In this document: piece after piece, positions 42,588-51,559 of the stretch
How the letters are laid out: each line of letters starts with the position of its first letter
Numbering within the stretch: position 1 is the stretch's first letter
Assembly: GCF_036227105.1 (NCBI RefSeq)
Contig: NZ_CP109434.1
Coordinates: 9,396,501 to 9,460,500 of the forward strand
Direction of reading: 5' to 3'
From: Amycolatopsis sp. NBC_01488
GTDB lineage: Bacteria; Actinomycetota; Actinomycetes; Mycobacteriales; Pseudonocardiaceae
Length of the DNA stretch: 64,000 nt
Made by a program: the position numbers and the translations under genes
The notes under the pieces: generated by a model
Seen by the model: only the letters and a program-made list of their open reading frames with translations
Database searches by the model: none
What the model was told of the DNA's origin: nothing

Positions 42588-43622
42588 TCAGTCCTCGCTG
42601 CCGTTGCCGTTGCCGAACTTGCTCCAGACCTTGCCCGCCGTGCTGGAAACCGCCTCGCCGACGTCGCTGAACACCTTCGTCAGCGGATCCGTCGACGCGC
42701 TCCACGAGTCCTTGTACGACTTCGCCGCCGACTTCAGGTCGTCCTTCCAGTCGGACGTCGGCGCGTCGTCTTCGCGGCGCGGGTAGTCGCCCGCCAGGAT
42801 CGCGCGGTACTCCTCCGACGCCGCCCACTTCTGCAGCTGCGCCGCGCGCACGACCGCGAACGGGTGCGTCTCCGTCTCGACGAAGCGCAGCTTGAGGAAG
42901 CTGTCGCGGATGTCGTCGACGGACTCGTACTCGCTCGCCTGCTGCAGGAACGACGGGATGTCGATGCGCGCCGGGTCGACGCCGCCCGCGACCTGGATCT
43001 GCGCGCGCAGCGCCGCCGTCGGGTCCTGGCCGCACAGCAGCCCGGCGCGGTCGCACGACAGCTCGGCCTTGCGGTACCACTCGCGCAGCGCCGCGATGAT
43101 CGCCCGGATGCCGAGCGCGCTGACCGGCGTCCACGACAGCGACATCTGCAGCCCGATCAGGCGCACCATGATCGTGCGGTAGACGGTGTGCCCGGACAGC
43201 ACGTGCCCCATCTCGTGCCCGAGCGCGAACCGCAGCGACTCGTGGCTCATCAGGTCGACGAGCCCGGTGCTGACCCGGATGAACGGCTCGTCCATCCCGA
43301 CGGCCGACGCCTGGATGCGCGGGTCCTGGTGGACGAACACGTTCGGCACGGCGGGCAGGTCGAGCGTCTCGGCGCACTCGTGGCGCAGCCGGTCGATCTC
43401 CGGGTACTGCTTCGGCCCGACGCGGATCGACGACGCGAGCGCCATCAGCCGCTCGCCGCGCTCGTTGTAGAACCCCGAGACGGCCTTGACGACCTGCGCG
43501 AACCCGGGCACCGCACGCAGCGTCGCGAGCGCGCCGCGGTCCACCGGGTGCTCGTAGGCACGCGGGCTGATCCCCGGGAAACGGACGGCATTGTGCCGCG
43601 AAACCTCGATGTCTTCGGTCAC
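42588..43622 (-). CDS. M48-family metallopeptidase (Ste24/HtpX-like)
   Basis: 344 residues. The zinc-binding HExxH is seen as LGHEMGHVLSGH, with a third Glu ligand likely in the YRKAELSCDRAG segment downstream. There are no strong membrane helices, unlike HtpX, so this is a soluble or peripheral member. The C-terminal ~90 residues are charged and probably mediate localisation. It opens ISPRAYEHPVDRGALATLRAVPGFAQVVKAV, a pattern typical of actinobacterial soluble M48 proteins. Substrate unknown. Confidence 0.85.
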   Translation of the reverse strand: MTEDIEVSRHNAVRFPGISPRAYEHPVDRGALATLRAVPGFAQVVKAVSGFYNERGERLMALASSIRVGPKQYPEIDRLRHECAETLDLPAVPNVFVHQDPRIQASAVGMDEPFIRVSTGLVDLMSHESLRFALGHEMGHVLSGHTVYRTIMVRLIGLQMSLSWTPVSALGIRAIIAALREWYRKAELSCDRAGLLCGQDPTAALRAQIQVAGGVDPARIDIPSFLQQASEYESVDDIRDSFLKLRFVETETHPFAVVRAAQLQKWAASEEYRAILAGDYPRREDDAPTSDWKDDLKSAAKSYKDSWSASTDPLTKVFSDVGEAVSSTAGKVWSKFGNGNGSED

Positions 43623-43695
43623 TGATCCCCCTGTGGTCGAGGCGCCAGCCTAGGGGATGTGCTCAACCAGCGACAGTGCTCAACCAGGGACAGGC

Positions 43696-44292
43696 TCAGC
43701 CGAGGCGGCGGCCCAGGTCGTCTCGGCCGTTCCAGGTGGCGAGCAGGCTGTAGGCGACCGTCACGCCGAAGGGGCCGGTGAGCAGGATCCACCCCGATTC
43801 CAGGCGCGGCGCCAGTTCGATCACCGAGCCGAGCGCGGGCGCGCTGCCGATGGCGTAGTGGCTGTTCGCCCAGCCGACGCCGAGCAGCATGGCCAGCGTG
43901 CTCGCGAGGGCGACGCCGAGCACCGCGGCGAGGAACACGACCGGCCCGCGGCGCTCGCGCAGCAGCCAGACGGCGACGCCGACCACGATCCCCAGGCCGA
44001 GCGTCATGAGCCCGAAGACGGCGAGGTCGTCGAAGCGGTGCCAGCTCTCCAGTTCGAGGGGGCCCTGGGTGCCGTCGGAGGCGATGATCCGGACACGCTC
44101 TGGCGGCGCGAGGCGGGACCACGCGAAGGCGAGCGGAAAGCTCAGCAGGCTGAGGACGCCGAGCACGCTCACGGCGGGCAGCAGGTCGGCCTTGACGACC
44201 ACCCGGGGCCGCCGCTCCCGGAACAGCACGGGCACGGACCACGGACCGGCCACGGCCGACGGCCGGTGCGCGGGCCCCGACGACTCACTCAC
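43696..44292 (-). CDS. DUF2567 membrane protein of the biotin cluster
   Basis: 198 residues from GTG 44292, preceded by AGGAGGGAG; the longer open frame adds an unlikely N-terminus made from the repeat array. About four membrane helices are visible (VSVLGVLSLLSFPLAFAW, FGLMTLGLGIVVGVAVWL, VVFLAAVLGVALASTLAMLLG, and a C-terminal ILLTGPFGVTVAYSLLA). The pattern fits DUF2567. In M. tuberculosis a DUF2567 protein (Rv1591, from memory) lies right after bioB and the BsaP gene, the same order as here. Function unknown. Confidence 0.75.
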   Translation of the reverse strand: MSESSGPAHRPSAVAGPWSVPVLFRERRPRVVVKADLLPAVSVLGVLSLLSFPLAFAWSRLAPPERVRIIASDGTQGPLELESWHRFDDLAVFGLMTLGLGIVVGVAVWLLRERRGPVVFLAAVLGVALASTLAMLLGVGWANSHYAIGSAPALGSVIELAPRLESGWILLTGPFGVTVAYSLLATWNGRDDLGRRLG

Positions 44293-44337
44293 CCGGACTC
44301 CCTCCTGCTGCGTGCGACTGAGGGTAACCGGTCGGTG

Positions 44338-44489
44338 CGACGCGGGCGCGAGTCCCAGCCCCAAACACGCGAGTCCCGGCCCCAAACACGCGGGTTCCGG
44401 TCCCGATCTCGCGAGTTCCGGGCCCGAACACGCGAGTTCCGGGCCCGAACACGCGAGGCTCGATCCCGATCACGCGAGGCTCGCCGCCG
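44338..44489. repeat. Array C of the ~21-bp degenerate repeat, single orientation
   Basis: Units such as AACACGCGAGTTCCGGGCCCG repeat at about 21-base spacing in one orientation. The array lies between bsaP and the DUF2567 gene on the minus strand, so it directly follows the bsaP stop at 44490. It belongs to the same family as arrays A and B. Confidence 0.85.
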
Positions 44490-44696
44490 TCAGCCGCTCG
44501 CGGTGTCGCCGTGCCGGCTGCACTTCGCCGTCCAGCCGAGCGGGCTCACCTGGACCACCAGCCGCCGCGCGCAGAACGTGCAGTAGCGCGGCGGCTCGAG
44601 CGCCGTCCTCGGGTTGTGGCACGCCGGGTGATCCGCCCCACCCGGCGACTCCTGTCCACAGTGGACACAAAAGGCCGGAGCGTCAGAGGCTGTCAC
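44490..44696 (-). CDS. bsaP: Biotin synthase auxiliary protein BsaP-like, Cys-rich
   Basis: 68 residues from GTG 44696, overlapping the end of bioB by 14 bases. It has six cysteines in zinc-ribbon or Fe-S style: CVHC, a single C in HPACHNP, CTFC, and a C near the end (AKCSRHG). The last part (RRLVVQVSPLGWTAKCSRHG) is the most conserved-looking. In mycobacteria the equivalent small gene next to bioB (Rv1590) encodes BsaP, which I recall as required for biotin synthase activity by supporting its Fe-S cluster. Position, size and Cys pattern all agree, but I could not align them. Confidence 0.78.
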   Translation of the reverse strand: MTASDAPAFCVHCGQESPGGADHPACHNPRTALEPPRYCTFCARRLVVQVSPLGWTAKCSRHGDTASG

Positions 44697-45696
44697 TGAG
44701 GGCCTTGATCGGCATCTTGAGCTCGTCCAGCATCTCCAGGTCCGCCGACGCCGGGCGCCCCAGGTTCGTCAGGTAGTTGCCGACGATGATCGCGTTGATG
44801 CCGCCGAGCATGCCCTGCTCCGCGCCGAGGTCGCCGAGCGTCAGCTCGCGGCCGCCCGCGAAGCGCAGCATCGTGCGCGGCATCGCGAGCCGGAACGCGG
44901 CCACCGTCCGCAGGGCAGCGCGGCCTTCGACGATCTCGTAGTGCTCGTACGGCGTCCCGGGCTGCGGGATGAGGAAGTTCATCGGCACCTCGTGCGGGCT
45001 CAGCTCGGCCAGCTGCACCGCGAACTCCGCGCGCTGCTCGACCGTCTCCCCCATGCCGATGATGCCGCCGCAGCAGACCTCCATGCCGGCCTCGGCGACC
45101 ATCCGCAGCGTGTCCCAGCGCTCTTCCCACGTGTGCGTCGTGACGACCGACGGGAAGTGCGAGCGCGCTGTCTCGAGATTGTGGTTGTAGCGGTGCACGC
45201 CCATCTCGACGAGTTCGTCGACCTGCTCCTGCGTCAGCATGCCGAGCGAGCAGGCGATCTGGATGTCGTTGCCGTCCTCCCGGATGGCCTTCACGCCCTC
45301 GCGGACCTGCGAGAGCAGCCGCTGGTCCGGACCGCGGACGGCGGCGACGATGCAGAACTCCGTCGCGCCGGTCTCGGCGGTCTGCCGCGCGGCCTTGACC
45401 AGGTTCGGGATGTCGAGCCACGCCGAGCGCACCGGCGTCGGGAAGCGGCCGGACTGGGAGCAGAAGTGGCAGTCTTCCGGGCAGCCGCCGGTCTTGAGGC
45501 TGATGATGCCCTCGACCTCGACCTCGGGCCCGCACCAGCGCATCCGGACGTCGTGCGCGAGGGCGAGCAGGTCGGGCAGCCGGTCGTCGGGCAGCCGCAG
45601 GACCTCGAGGACTTCGGCTTCGCCCAGGCCGACGCCGTTTTCGAGGACGTGCTCGCGCGCGTAGGCGAGGACATCGGTGTCCGGGACTGCGGTCAC
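44683..45696 (-). CDS. bioB: Biotin synthase
   Basis: 337 residues from GTG 45696, with AAGGAG correctly spaced upstream; a longer frame begins in a His-rich non-conserved stretch. This radical SAM enzyme inserts sulfur into dethiobiotin. The SAM cluster motif CPEDCHFC is present. The cysteines for the auxiliary cluster are in EFCIVA, IACSLGML and MEVCCGGIIGMGE, with the Arg in LRFAGGRE. The 14-base overlap with bsaP couples the two genes. bioD lies 72 bases upstream in the same direction. Confidence 0.96.
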   Translation of the reverse strand: MTAVPDTDVLAYAREHVLENGVGLGEAEVLEVLRLPDDRLPDLLALAHDVRMRWCGPEVEVEGIISLKTGGCPEDCHFCSQSGRFPTPVRSAWLDIPNLVKAARQTAETGATEFCIVAAVRGPDQRLLSQVREGVKAIREDGNDIQIACSLGMLTQEQVDELVEMGVHRYNHNLETARSHFPSVVTTHTWEERWDTLRMVAEAGMEVCCGGIIGMGETVEQRAEFAVQLAELSPHEVPMNFLIPQPGTPYEHYEIVEGRAALRTVAAFRLAMPRTMLRFAGGRELTLGDLGAEQGMLGGINAIIVGNYLTNLGRPASADLEMLDELKMPIKALSDSL

Positions 45697-45768
45697 GGCG
45701 TCTCCTTGGTGGTGGTGGAAGCGTCCCTCATCGTGCACGAAGGCACCCCGGGACGACAGCGACGCAGG

Positions 45769-46494
45769 TCACTTCCCGGCGGAAGCGCAGCCCGCGAAGA
45801 GCTCGGGGTCGAACTCGCCGCCGAACCACGGCGAGAGCCCGGCCCGCGCGGCCGACAGGAACTCTTCGGGCGACGCCTCGCCGAGCCCGGCCGGCAGCGC
45901 GCCGAGCAGCGGCGCCCCGGCCGCGACCGGCAGGTCTTCGATGTTCGACAGCGCCGCGAGGTCCGGTTCGGCGGGCCACGAGCCGATGATGACGCCGGCG
46001 ACGGTCAGGCCGCGCTTGGTGGCGACCTCGGCGGTGAGGGCGGTGGCGTTGAGCGTCCCGAGCCCGGCCTCGGCGACGATGAGCACGAGCGAGCCGAGCG
46101 ACCAGGCGACGTCGGCGAGGCTGGAGCCGGTCTTGTCGAAGCGCACCAGCAAGCCGCCGGCGCCCTCGACGAGGGTGAGATCGTGCTCGGTGTCGAGGTC
46201 CGAGGCGGCCCGCGCGATCTCCCCGGGATCCAGCGCGGGAAGGCCACTGCGCCGCGCGGCGGCTTCGGGCGAGAGGGGGTCGGGGTAGCGCCGCAGCTCG
46301 CGGGTGGTGACGTCGCGACCCGCCAGGCGCCGGACGTCGGCGAGGTCCCCGGGCTCATCGGGCCCCACCCCGGTCTGCGCGGGTTTCAGGACGGCAACGC
46401 GCTGCCCGGCAGCCACCGCCAGAGCGGCGATGGCCGCCGTGGTGATCGTCTTGCCGACCCCGGTCCCGGTCCCCGTCATCACCAGCATGGTCAC
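45769..46494 (-). CDS. bioD: Dethiobiotin synthetase
   Basis: 241 residues. It closes the ureido ring of dethiobiotin from DAPA, CO2 and ATP. The P-loop variant GTGTGVGKTITTAA is at the N-terminus. KPAQTGV, the acidic EHDLTLVEGAGGLLVRF and a VAEAGLGTLNATALT segment are typical. It heads the visible bioD-bioB-bsaP run. bioF is not in the window, and bioA is separated by two transporter genes. Confidence 0.95.
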   Translation of the reverse strand: MTMLVMTGTGTGVGKTITTAAIAALAVAAGQRVAVLKPAQTGVGPDEPGDLADVRRLAGRDVTTRELRRYPDPLSPEAAARRSGLPALDPGEIARAASDLDTEHDLTLVEGAGGLLVRFDKTGSSLADVAWSLGSLVLIVAEAGLGTLNATALTAEVATKRGLTVAGVIIGSWPAEPDLAALSNIEDLPVAAGAPLLGALPAGLGEASPEEFLSAARAGLSPWFGGEFDPELFAGCASAGK

Positions 46495-46779
46495 GGACCA
46501 TCAACTTAGTGACTGCGGTGAAGGGGGCGCACCGCGGGCACCGGATGACTGGGGGTAGCTGGGGAAGGTTCCCTGGTCGACGGCGGGTTCCGGGCCGCGG
46601 GTGGTGGACCGCGCCCGGAGTGCGGGCCCGGGCGACGAATCTCCGACCGGGCCGCGCGTGGACGGGTGCAGGCCCCGCCGGCAGCGCACGCGCCAAGCCA
46701 AGCCGCACTCGCGCTGCGCCAGCCGACGCTGGCCGCGCCGAGCCGGGCCGCGCCCGAACCGAGCCCGGCCACCCCACCC

Positions 46780-48954
46780 TCAAGCCCCCGGCACCACCAC
46801 CGTCGCCCCGGCCGGGCGGAACGTGTGCTCCGCCGGGTCGAACAGGTACACCTGCGCCGTCCCCACCGCGAAGTACATCGCGGTCAGCTGCAGCTTCCCG
46901 CCCGACTCCGCCGCCGCCACCGACGGATACTCGCGCAGGTGCTCCAGCTGCTGGAGGACGTTGTGCAGCGCGAGCCGATCGCCGGCCGCGTCCGGGACCG
47001 AGCCGTCCAGGGTCGCCGAGCCGGTGCGGTGGGCGCTCGGCTCCGCGTGCCGGAGCCAGACCGCCAACGGACCCGGTGGCGGTCCCTCGGCCAACGCCGC
47101 CATCGCGCCGCAGCCCGAATGGCCGCACACCACGATCTCCTCGACGCCCAGCACCCCCACCGCGTACTCGATCGACGCGTTCATCGACGGGTCGGCCTGC
47201 CCCGGCGGCACCAGGTTGCCGATGTTGCGGATGGTGAACAGGTCGCCGGGGCCGCTCGTCGTGATCAGGTTCGGCACGATCCGGGAGTCGCCGCAGGTGA
47301 TGAACAGCGTGCGGGGGCGCTGGCCGTCCGCGAGGCCGGACAGCGTGTCGCGCAGCAGCGGGGCCGCGCGGCGGTGGAACTCGGTCGCGCCGCGGCGGGT
47401 CTGCTGGGCCGGGATGCCTTCCACCGCCTGCCATTCCGACCACGGTGCGAGCCACCGCGGCACCGCCCGGCTGGCGGCCAGCCGGGACCGCGTCGGACGG
47501 CCCGCCTTGCCCTCGCCGAACCACGGGTGGCCGACCTCGTCGACGTCCACCGTGCCGCCGGCGCGTTCGTGCGCCTGCTGCCACGTGGTGAGGCTTTCGA
47601 ACGCCGCGTGGTCGAGGTAGTCGACGACCAGCTCCAGCCGCACCGGCACGCCGGCCGGGACGGCGCCGAGCACCTTCGACAGCCGCGGCACCGACAGGAA
47701 CGTCAGGACGCCTTCGACGACCACGCGCCTGCTCTCGCCTTCGCTTTCGACGTGGATGCCCGACCACAGCGTGCGGCGCAGCATCAGCACGAGCGCGAGC
47801 CCGATCCCGGCGAGGACGCCGGTGAGCAGGTCGACCACGACGACGCCGCCGAGCGTGACCAGGTAGACCGGCAGATCGCCGTGCTTGAGCACCGTTCTCA
47901 GGTGCTCGGGGTTGACGAGCTTCGCGCCGACGTGGACGAGCAGGCCGGCCAGCGCCGCCAGGGGGATGTTCTGGATCAGCCCGGCGAGCAGGACGACGAA
48001 CACGAGCACCCAGACGCCGTGCAACACCGCCGATGCCCGCGTCTTCGCGCCCGCGGCGACGTTGGTCGAGCTGCGGACGATGACGCCGGTGACCGGCAGC
48101 CCGCCGAGCGCACCGGAGACCATGTTGGCCGCGCCCTGGCCGACCAGTTCGCGGTCCAGGTTGGCGCGCGGGCCGGTGTGGAGGCGGTCGACCGCGACCG
48201 CCGAGAGCAGGCTCTCCACGCCGGCGATCAGGGCGATGGTGACGACGGCGAGCGCGAACCCGCCCCAGCTGCCCGGCAGTTGCGGGACGAGGTGGACGTT
48301 CAGCAGGTCACCGGGCAGTTCGACGCGGGGCAGCGTCATCCCGGCGAGCACCGAGACCAGCGTCGCGGTGGCGATCGCGGCCAGCGGCCCCGGCACCTTG
48401 CGGACGGCGGCCGGGAGCTTCGGCCAGAGCAGCAGGAGCGCGATGGTGAGCAGGCCGATCACGGCGGCGGAGTCGTGGTGGGCGACGATCTGGCCGGGCA
48501 GCTCGGCGATGTTCTCGAGCGCGGAGCTCTGGGCCTTGCCACCGAGGATGACGTGCAGCTGGCCGAGCACGATCGTGACGCCGATGCCGGCCAGCATGCC
48601 GTGCACGATGGCCGGCGAGATGGCGAGCGCGGCGCGGGCGATCCGGCTCAGCCCCAGCAGGATCTGCAGCACGCCGGCGGCGACGGTGATCGCGCAGGTG
48701 ACGGCCCACCCGAACGTCTGGATGGTTTCGGCCATGACGACGGTCAGGCCGGCGGCGGGCCCGCTGACTTGCAGCGCGGACCCGCCGAGGGCACCGGCGA
48801 CGACACCGCCGACGACGGCGGCGACGAGCCCGGCGGCGACCGGCGCGCCCGAAGCGAGGGCGATGCCGAGGGACAGGGGGACAGCGACGAGGAAGACGAC
48901 CAGTGAGGCCGGCAGGTCGTGGCGGAGCACGGCGAGGGGTCTCATGATCACCAT
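46780..48954 (-). CDS. SulP anion transporter fused to beta-carbonic anhydrase (copy 1)
   Basis: 724 residues. The N-terminal ~400 residues are a SulP/SLC26 transporter with multiple helices and the QVSGPAAGLTVV signature. A short STAS-like region (SRRVVVEGVLTFLSVPRLSKVL) follows. The C-terminal ~200 residues are a beta-class carbonic anhydrase with zinc ligands in ITCGDSRIVP and CGHSGCGAM. Such fusions are thought to import bicarbonate (or sulfate-like anions) and interconvert it with CO2 at the membrane. The start is ATG 48954; a second ATG lies three codons in. It sits between bioD and bioA, whose pathway and products use CO2/bicarbonate. Confidence 0.9.
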   Translation of the reverse strand: MVIMRPLAVLRHDLPASLVVFLVAVPLSLGIALASGAPVAAGLVAAVVGGVVAGALGGSALQVSGPAAGLTVVMAETIQTFGWAVTCAITVAAGVLQILLGLSRIARAALAISPAIVHGMLAGIGVTIVLGQLHVILGGKAQSSALENIAELPGQIVAHHDSAAVIGLLTIALLLLWPKLPAAVRKVPGPLAAIATATLVSVLAGMTLPRVELPGDLLNVHLVPQLPGSWGGFALAVVTIALIAGVESLLSAVAVDRLHTGPRANLDRELVGQGAANMVSGALGGLPVTGVIVRSSTNVAAGAKTRASAVLHGVWVLVFVVLLAGLIQNIPLAALAGLLVHVGAKLVNPEHLRTVLKHGDLPVYLVTLGGVVVVDLLTGVLAGIGLALVLMLRRTLWSGIHVESEGESRRVVVEGVLTFLSVPRLSKVLGAVPAGVPVRLELVVDYLDHAAFESLTTWQQAHERAGGTVDVDEVGHPWFGEGKAGRPTRSRLAASRAVPRWLAPWSEWQAVEGIPAQQTRRGATEFHRRAAPLLRDTLSGLADGQRPRTLFITCGDSRIVPNLITTSGPGDLFTIRNIGNLVPPGQADPSMNASIEYAVGVLGVEEIVVCGHSGCGAMAALAEGPPPGPLAVWLRHAEPSAHRTGSATLDGSVPDAAGDRLALHNVLQQLEHLREYPSVAAAESGGKLQLTAMYFAVGTAQVYLFDPAEHTFRPAGATVVVPGA

Positions 48955-49066
48955 GCAACCGGAAATCGTGTGAAATGTCCGCTATGTGCCACCCGTTCGA
49001 GTGAACAACTCGCCATATTTAGCTTGTACGTCACAAACCAGACAGAACGTTCACGCGCCGTTAACA

Positions 49067-49119
49067 GCCATGAGGGGCCCCATCATGGCCTCAAGCGCCG
49101 TGAAGGGGCCCCTCGTGGC
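49067..49119 (-). terminator. Long hairpin after the second SulP fusion gene
   Basis: Arms 49067-49081 and 49105-49119 pair over 15 bases with one mismatch (core GAGGGGCCCC/GGGGCCCCTC). The element lies three bases past the stop of the minus-strand gene at 49123. Its arm and loop wording is reminiscent of the hairpins at 7782 and 29931, but more GC-rich. Confidence 0.55.
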
Positions 49120-49122
49120 TTT

Positions 49123-51342
49123 TCAGTGCTCCAGCGCACCCGCCGGGACGAACCCGCGCACCGCATCGTCCAAAAGGGACACCTGCGCGGCGCCGACGTC
49201 GAAGTACATCCCGGTCAGCCGGAGCCCGCCCAGCGCCAGCGCCGCCGCGACCACCGGGTAGCCGCGCAGGGTTTCCAGCTGCTGCACCACGTTCTGCAGC
49301 GCGAGCTGATCCGCTTCGACGCCGGGCCGTTCGCCGCCGAGCAGCAGCGGTGCCTCACGACCGCGTCGCCGCAGCGTCGCCTCGCCGTGGCGCAGCCAGC
49401 TGCCGAGCTGCACGAGCCCGTCCGGCGCCTGCCCGAGCAGCGCCTTCATCGCGCCGCACCCGGAATGCCCGCACACCACGATCTCGGCGACCCCGAGCAC
49501 CCCGACGGCGTACTCGATCGCCGCGCCGACCGACGAGTCGTCGCCGTCCGCGGGCGGGACCAGGTTGCCGATGTTCCGCACCGTGAACAGGTCGCCCGGC
49601 CCGCTCGTGGTGATGAGGTTCGGCACGATCCGCGCGTCGCCGCAGGTGATGAACAGCGTGTGCGGCTGCTGGCCGTTCGCCAGGTCGCTCCACGTGTCGC
49701 GCAGCAGCGGCGCCGTGCGGCGCTGGAACTCCGAAGCACCGCGGCACAGCAGGGAACTGGCCGTGCGCTGGGCCGGCAGGACGACGTGTTCCGCCTGCCA
49801 ATCCGACCACGGCGCGAGCCACCGCGGCACGACGCGCGCGGCGACGCTGCGGCGCACGGTCGGCGCGCCCGCGGTGCCGCGCTCGAACCACGGGTGCCCG
49901 ATCTCGTCCACCGTCACCGGCCCGGCGTGCGCCCGCTGCCAGCCGCGCAGGCAGTCGAACGCGGCGTGGTCGAGGTAGTCGACGAGCAGCTCCAGCGTGA
50001 CTTCGGCGTGCGGCGGCACCTCGGCGAGCACCCGGGTCAGCCGCGGCACGGACAGGAACGTCAGCGCGCCTTCGATGACGACGCGGTGGCGGTCACCGTC
50101 CCTCTCGACGTGGATGCCGGAGAAGATCATCCGCCGCAGCATCATCGCGAGCGCCAGCAGGATTCCCGCCGCGACGCCGGTCAGCAGGTTGACGGCCACC
50201 GCGCCGGCGAGCGTGACGACGCAGACGGGCAGGTCGCCGTGGCGCCGGACCTCCTTGAGCCCGTTGAGGTTCACCAGCTTCGCGCCGACGTGGACCAGCA
50301 GCGCGGCGAGCGCCGCGAGGGAGATCAGCCGCAGGAGGCCGGTGCACAGCAGGCACGCGGCGAGGATCCAGGCGCAGTGCAGGATCGCCGACGCACGCGT
50401 GCGCGCCCCCGCCTCGTAGTTGGTCATGCTGCGCACGATGACGCCGGTGACCGGGAACCCGCCGAGCGCGCCGGCGGCGACGTTCGCCGCGCCCTGCCCG
50501 ATCAGCTCACGGTCGAGATCGGTGCGCGGGCCGCCGCGCAGCTTGTCCACCGACACCGCCGACAGCAGGCTCTCCAGCCCCGCGATCAGCGCGATGGTGA
50601 GGGCGGCGAGCGCGAACCCGCCCCAACCGCCGTCCGGCAGCCGCGGCACGACGTGCAGCGCGGGCAGCCCGGCCGGGAGGTCGACGCGCGGCAGGGTCAT
50701 GCCGGTCGCGACGGACAGGCCCGTGGCCAGCGCGACCGCGGCCAGCGGCGCCGGCACGCGGCGGACGGCCTTCGGCAGCCGCGGCCACGCCAGCAGCACC
50801 GCGAGCGTGACGACGCCGACGAGCACGGCCTGGTCGTGGTGGCCGGCGATCTGCCCGGGCAGCGCCCGGATGTTGGCCAGCGCCGAGCCCTGCGCCGAAC
50901 CGCCGAGGACGACGTGCAGCTGGCCGAGCACGAGCGTGACGCCGATGCCGGCGAGCAGGCCGTGCACGATGGCCGGGGACACGGCGAGCGCGGCGCGGGC
51001 GAGACGCGTCAGGCCGAAAAGGATCTGAAGCAGGCCCGCGGCGACGGTGATCGCGCAGGTGACGGGCCAGCCGTGGGTGGCGATCGTGTCGGCCAGCACC
51101 ACGGTGAGGGCGGCGGACGGGCCGCTGACCTGCAGCGGCGATCCGCCGAAGACGCTCGCGACCAGCCCGCCGACGACGGCGGAGATCAGGCCCGAGAGCA
51201 GCGGCGCCCCGGCGGCGAAGGCCACGCCGAGGGACAGGGGGACGGCGACGAGGAAGACGACCAGCGACGCGAGGACGTCGTGTTTGAGGTTCTTGAGGGA
51301 CGGCGGTCCGGTGTCGTGTTCACCGCGAACGATCTCGATCAT
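49123..51342 (-). CDS. SulP anion transporter fused to beta-carbonic anhydrase (copy 2)
   Basis: 739 residues from ATG 51342; the open frame upstream of this is not conserved with copy 1. It is a clear paralog of the preceding gene: SulP helices with QVSGPSAALTVV, a STAS-like strand region (HRVVIEGALTFLSVPRLTRVL), and a beta-carbonic anhydrase with ITCGDARIVP and CGHSGCGAM. Conservation is strong in the core and lower at the ends (the C-terminus here is RGFVPAGALEH). The zinc ligands are intact, so both copies should be active. A 168-base gap with a hairpin separates the two, so they may be transcribed apart. Confidence 0.9.
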   Translation of the reverse strand: MIEIVRGEHDTGPPSLKNLKHDVLASLVVFLVAVPLSLGVAFAAGAPLLSGLISAVVGGLVASVFGGSPLQVSGPSAALTVVLADTIATHGWPVTCAITVAAGLLQILFGLTRLARAALAVSPAIVHGLLAGIGVTLVLGQLHVVLGGSAQGSALANIRALPGQIAGHHDQAVLVGVVTLAVLLAWPRLPKAVRRVPAPLAAVALATGLSVATGMTLPRVDLPAGLPALHVVPRLPDGGWGGFALAALTIALIAGLESLLSAVSVDKLRGGPRTDLDRELIGQGAANVAAGALGGFPVTGVIVRSMTNYEAGARTRASAILHCAWILAACLLCTGLLRLISLAALAALLVHVGAKLVNLNGLKEVRRHGDLPVCVVTLAGAVAVNLLTGVAAGILLALAMMLRRMIFSGIHVERDGDRHRVVIEGALTFLSVPRLTRVLAEVPPHAEVTLELLVDYLDHAAFDCLRGWQRAHAGPVTVDEIGHPWFERGTAGAPTVRRSVAARVVPRWLAPWSDWQAEHVVLPAQRTASSLLCRGASEFQRRTAPLLRDTWSDLANGQQPHTLFITCGDARIVPNLITTSGPGDLFTVRNIGNLVPPADGDDSSVGAAIEYAVGVLGVAEIVVCGHSGCGAMKALLGQAPDGLVQLGSWLRHGEATLRRRGREAPLLLGGERPGVEADQLALQNVVQQLETLRGYPVVAAALALGGLRLTGMYFDVGAAQVSLLDDAVRGFVPAGALEH

Positions 51343-51559
51343 GGTCGCAGGATCGCCGAAACCCCGCGAAAAGTCCGCTACGCAAGCATTTCTCGCGTTT
51401 GTTCCGTTCGGACCGATTCGGTTTTCCGGATCTTTCCGGCGAAAAACCGCCCGGGATCCTCCGCCGATCGCGTGGCACCGAGCGCGGACCGGCACGGAAC
51501 GCGACGATGAGGGACCTTCGGGTCTCGCTGTGCGCGTGATCACACCCGATGTGCTGAAT

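Noticed and set aside
46495..46779. Possible gene between bioD and the SulP fusion
   Set aside because: Open frames here are Arg/Pro-rich without a ribosome-binding site or motif; this is likely spacer and the bioD promoter.
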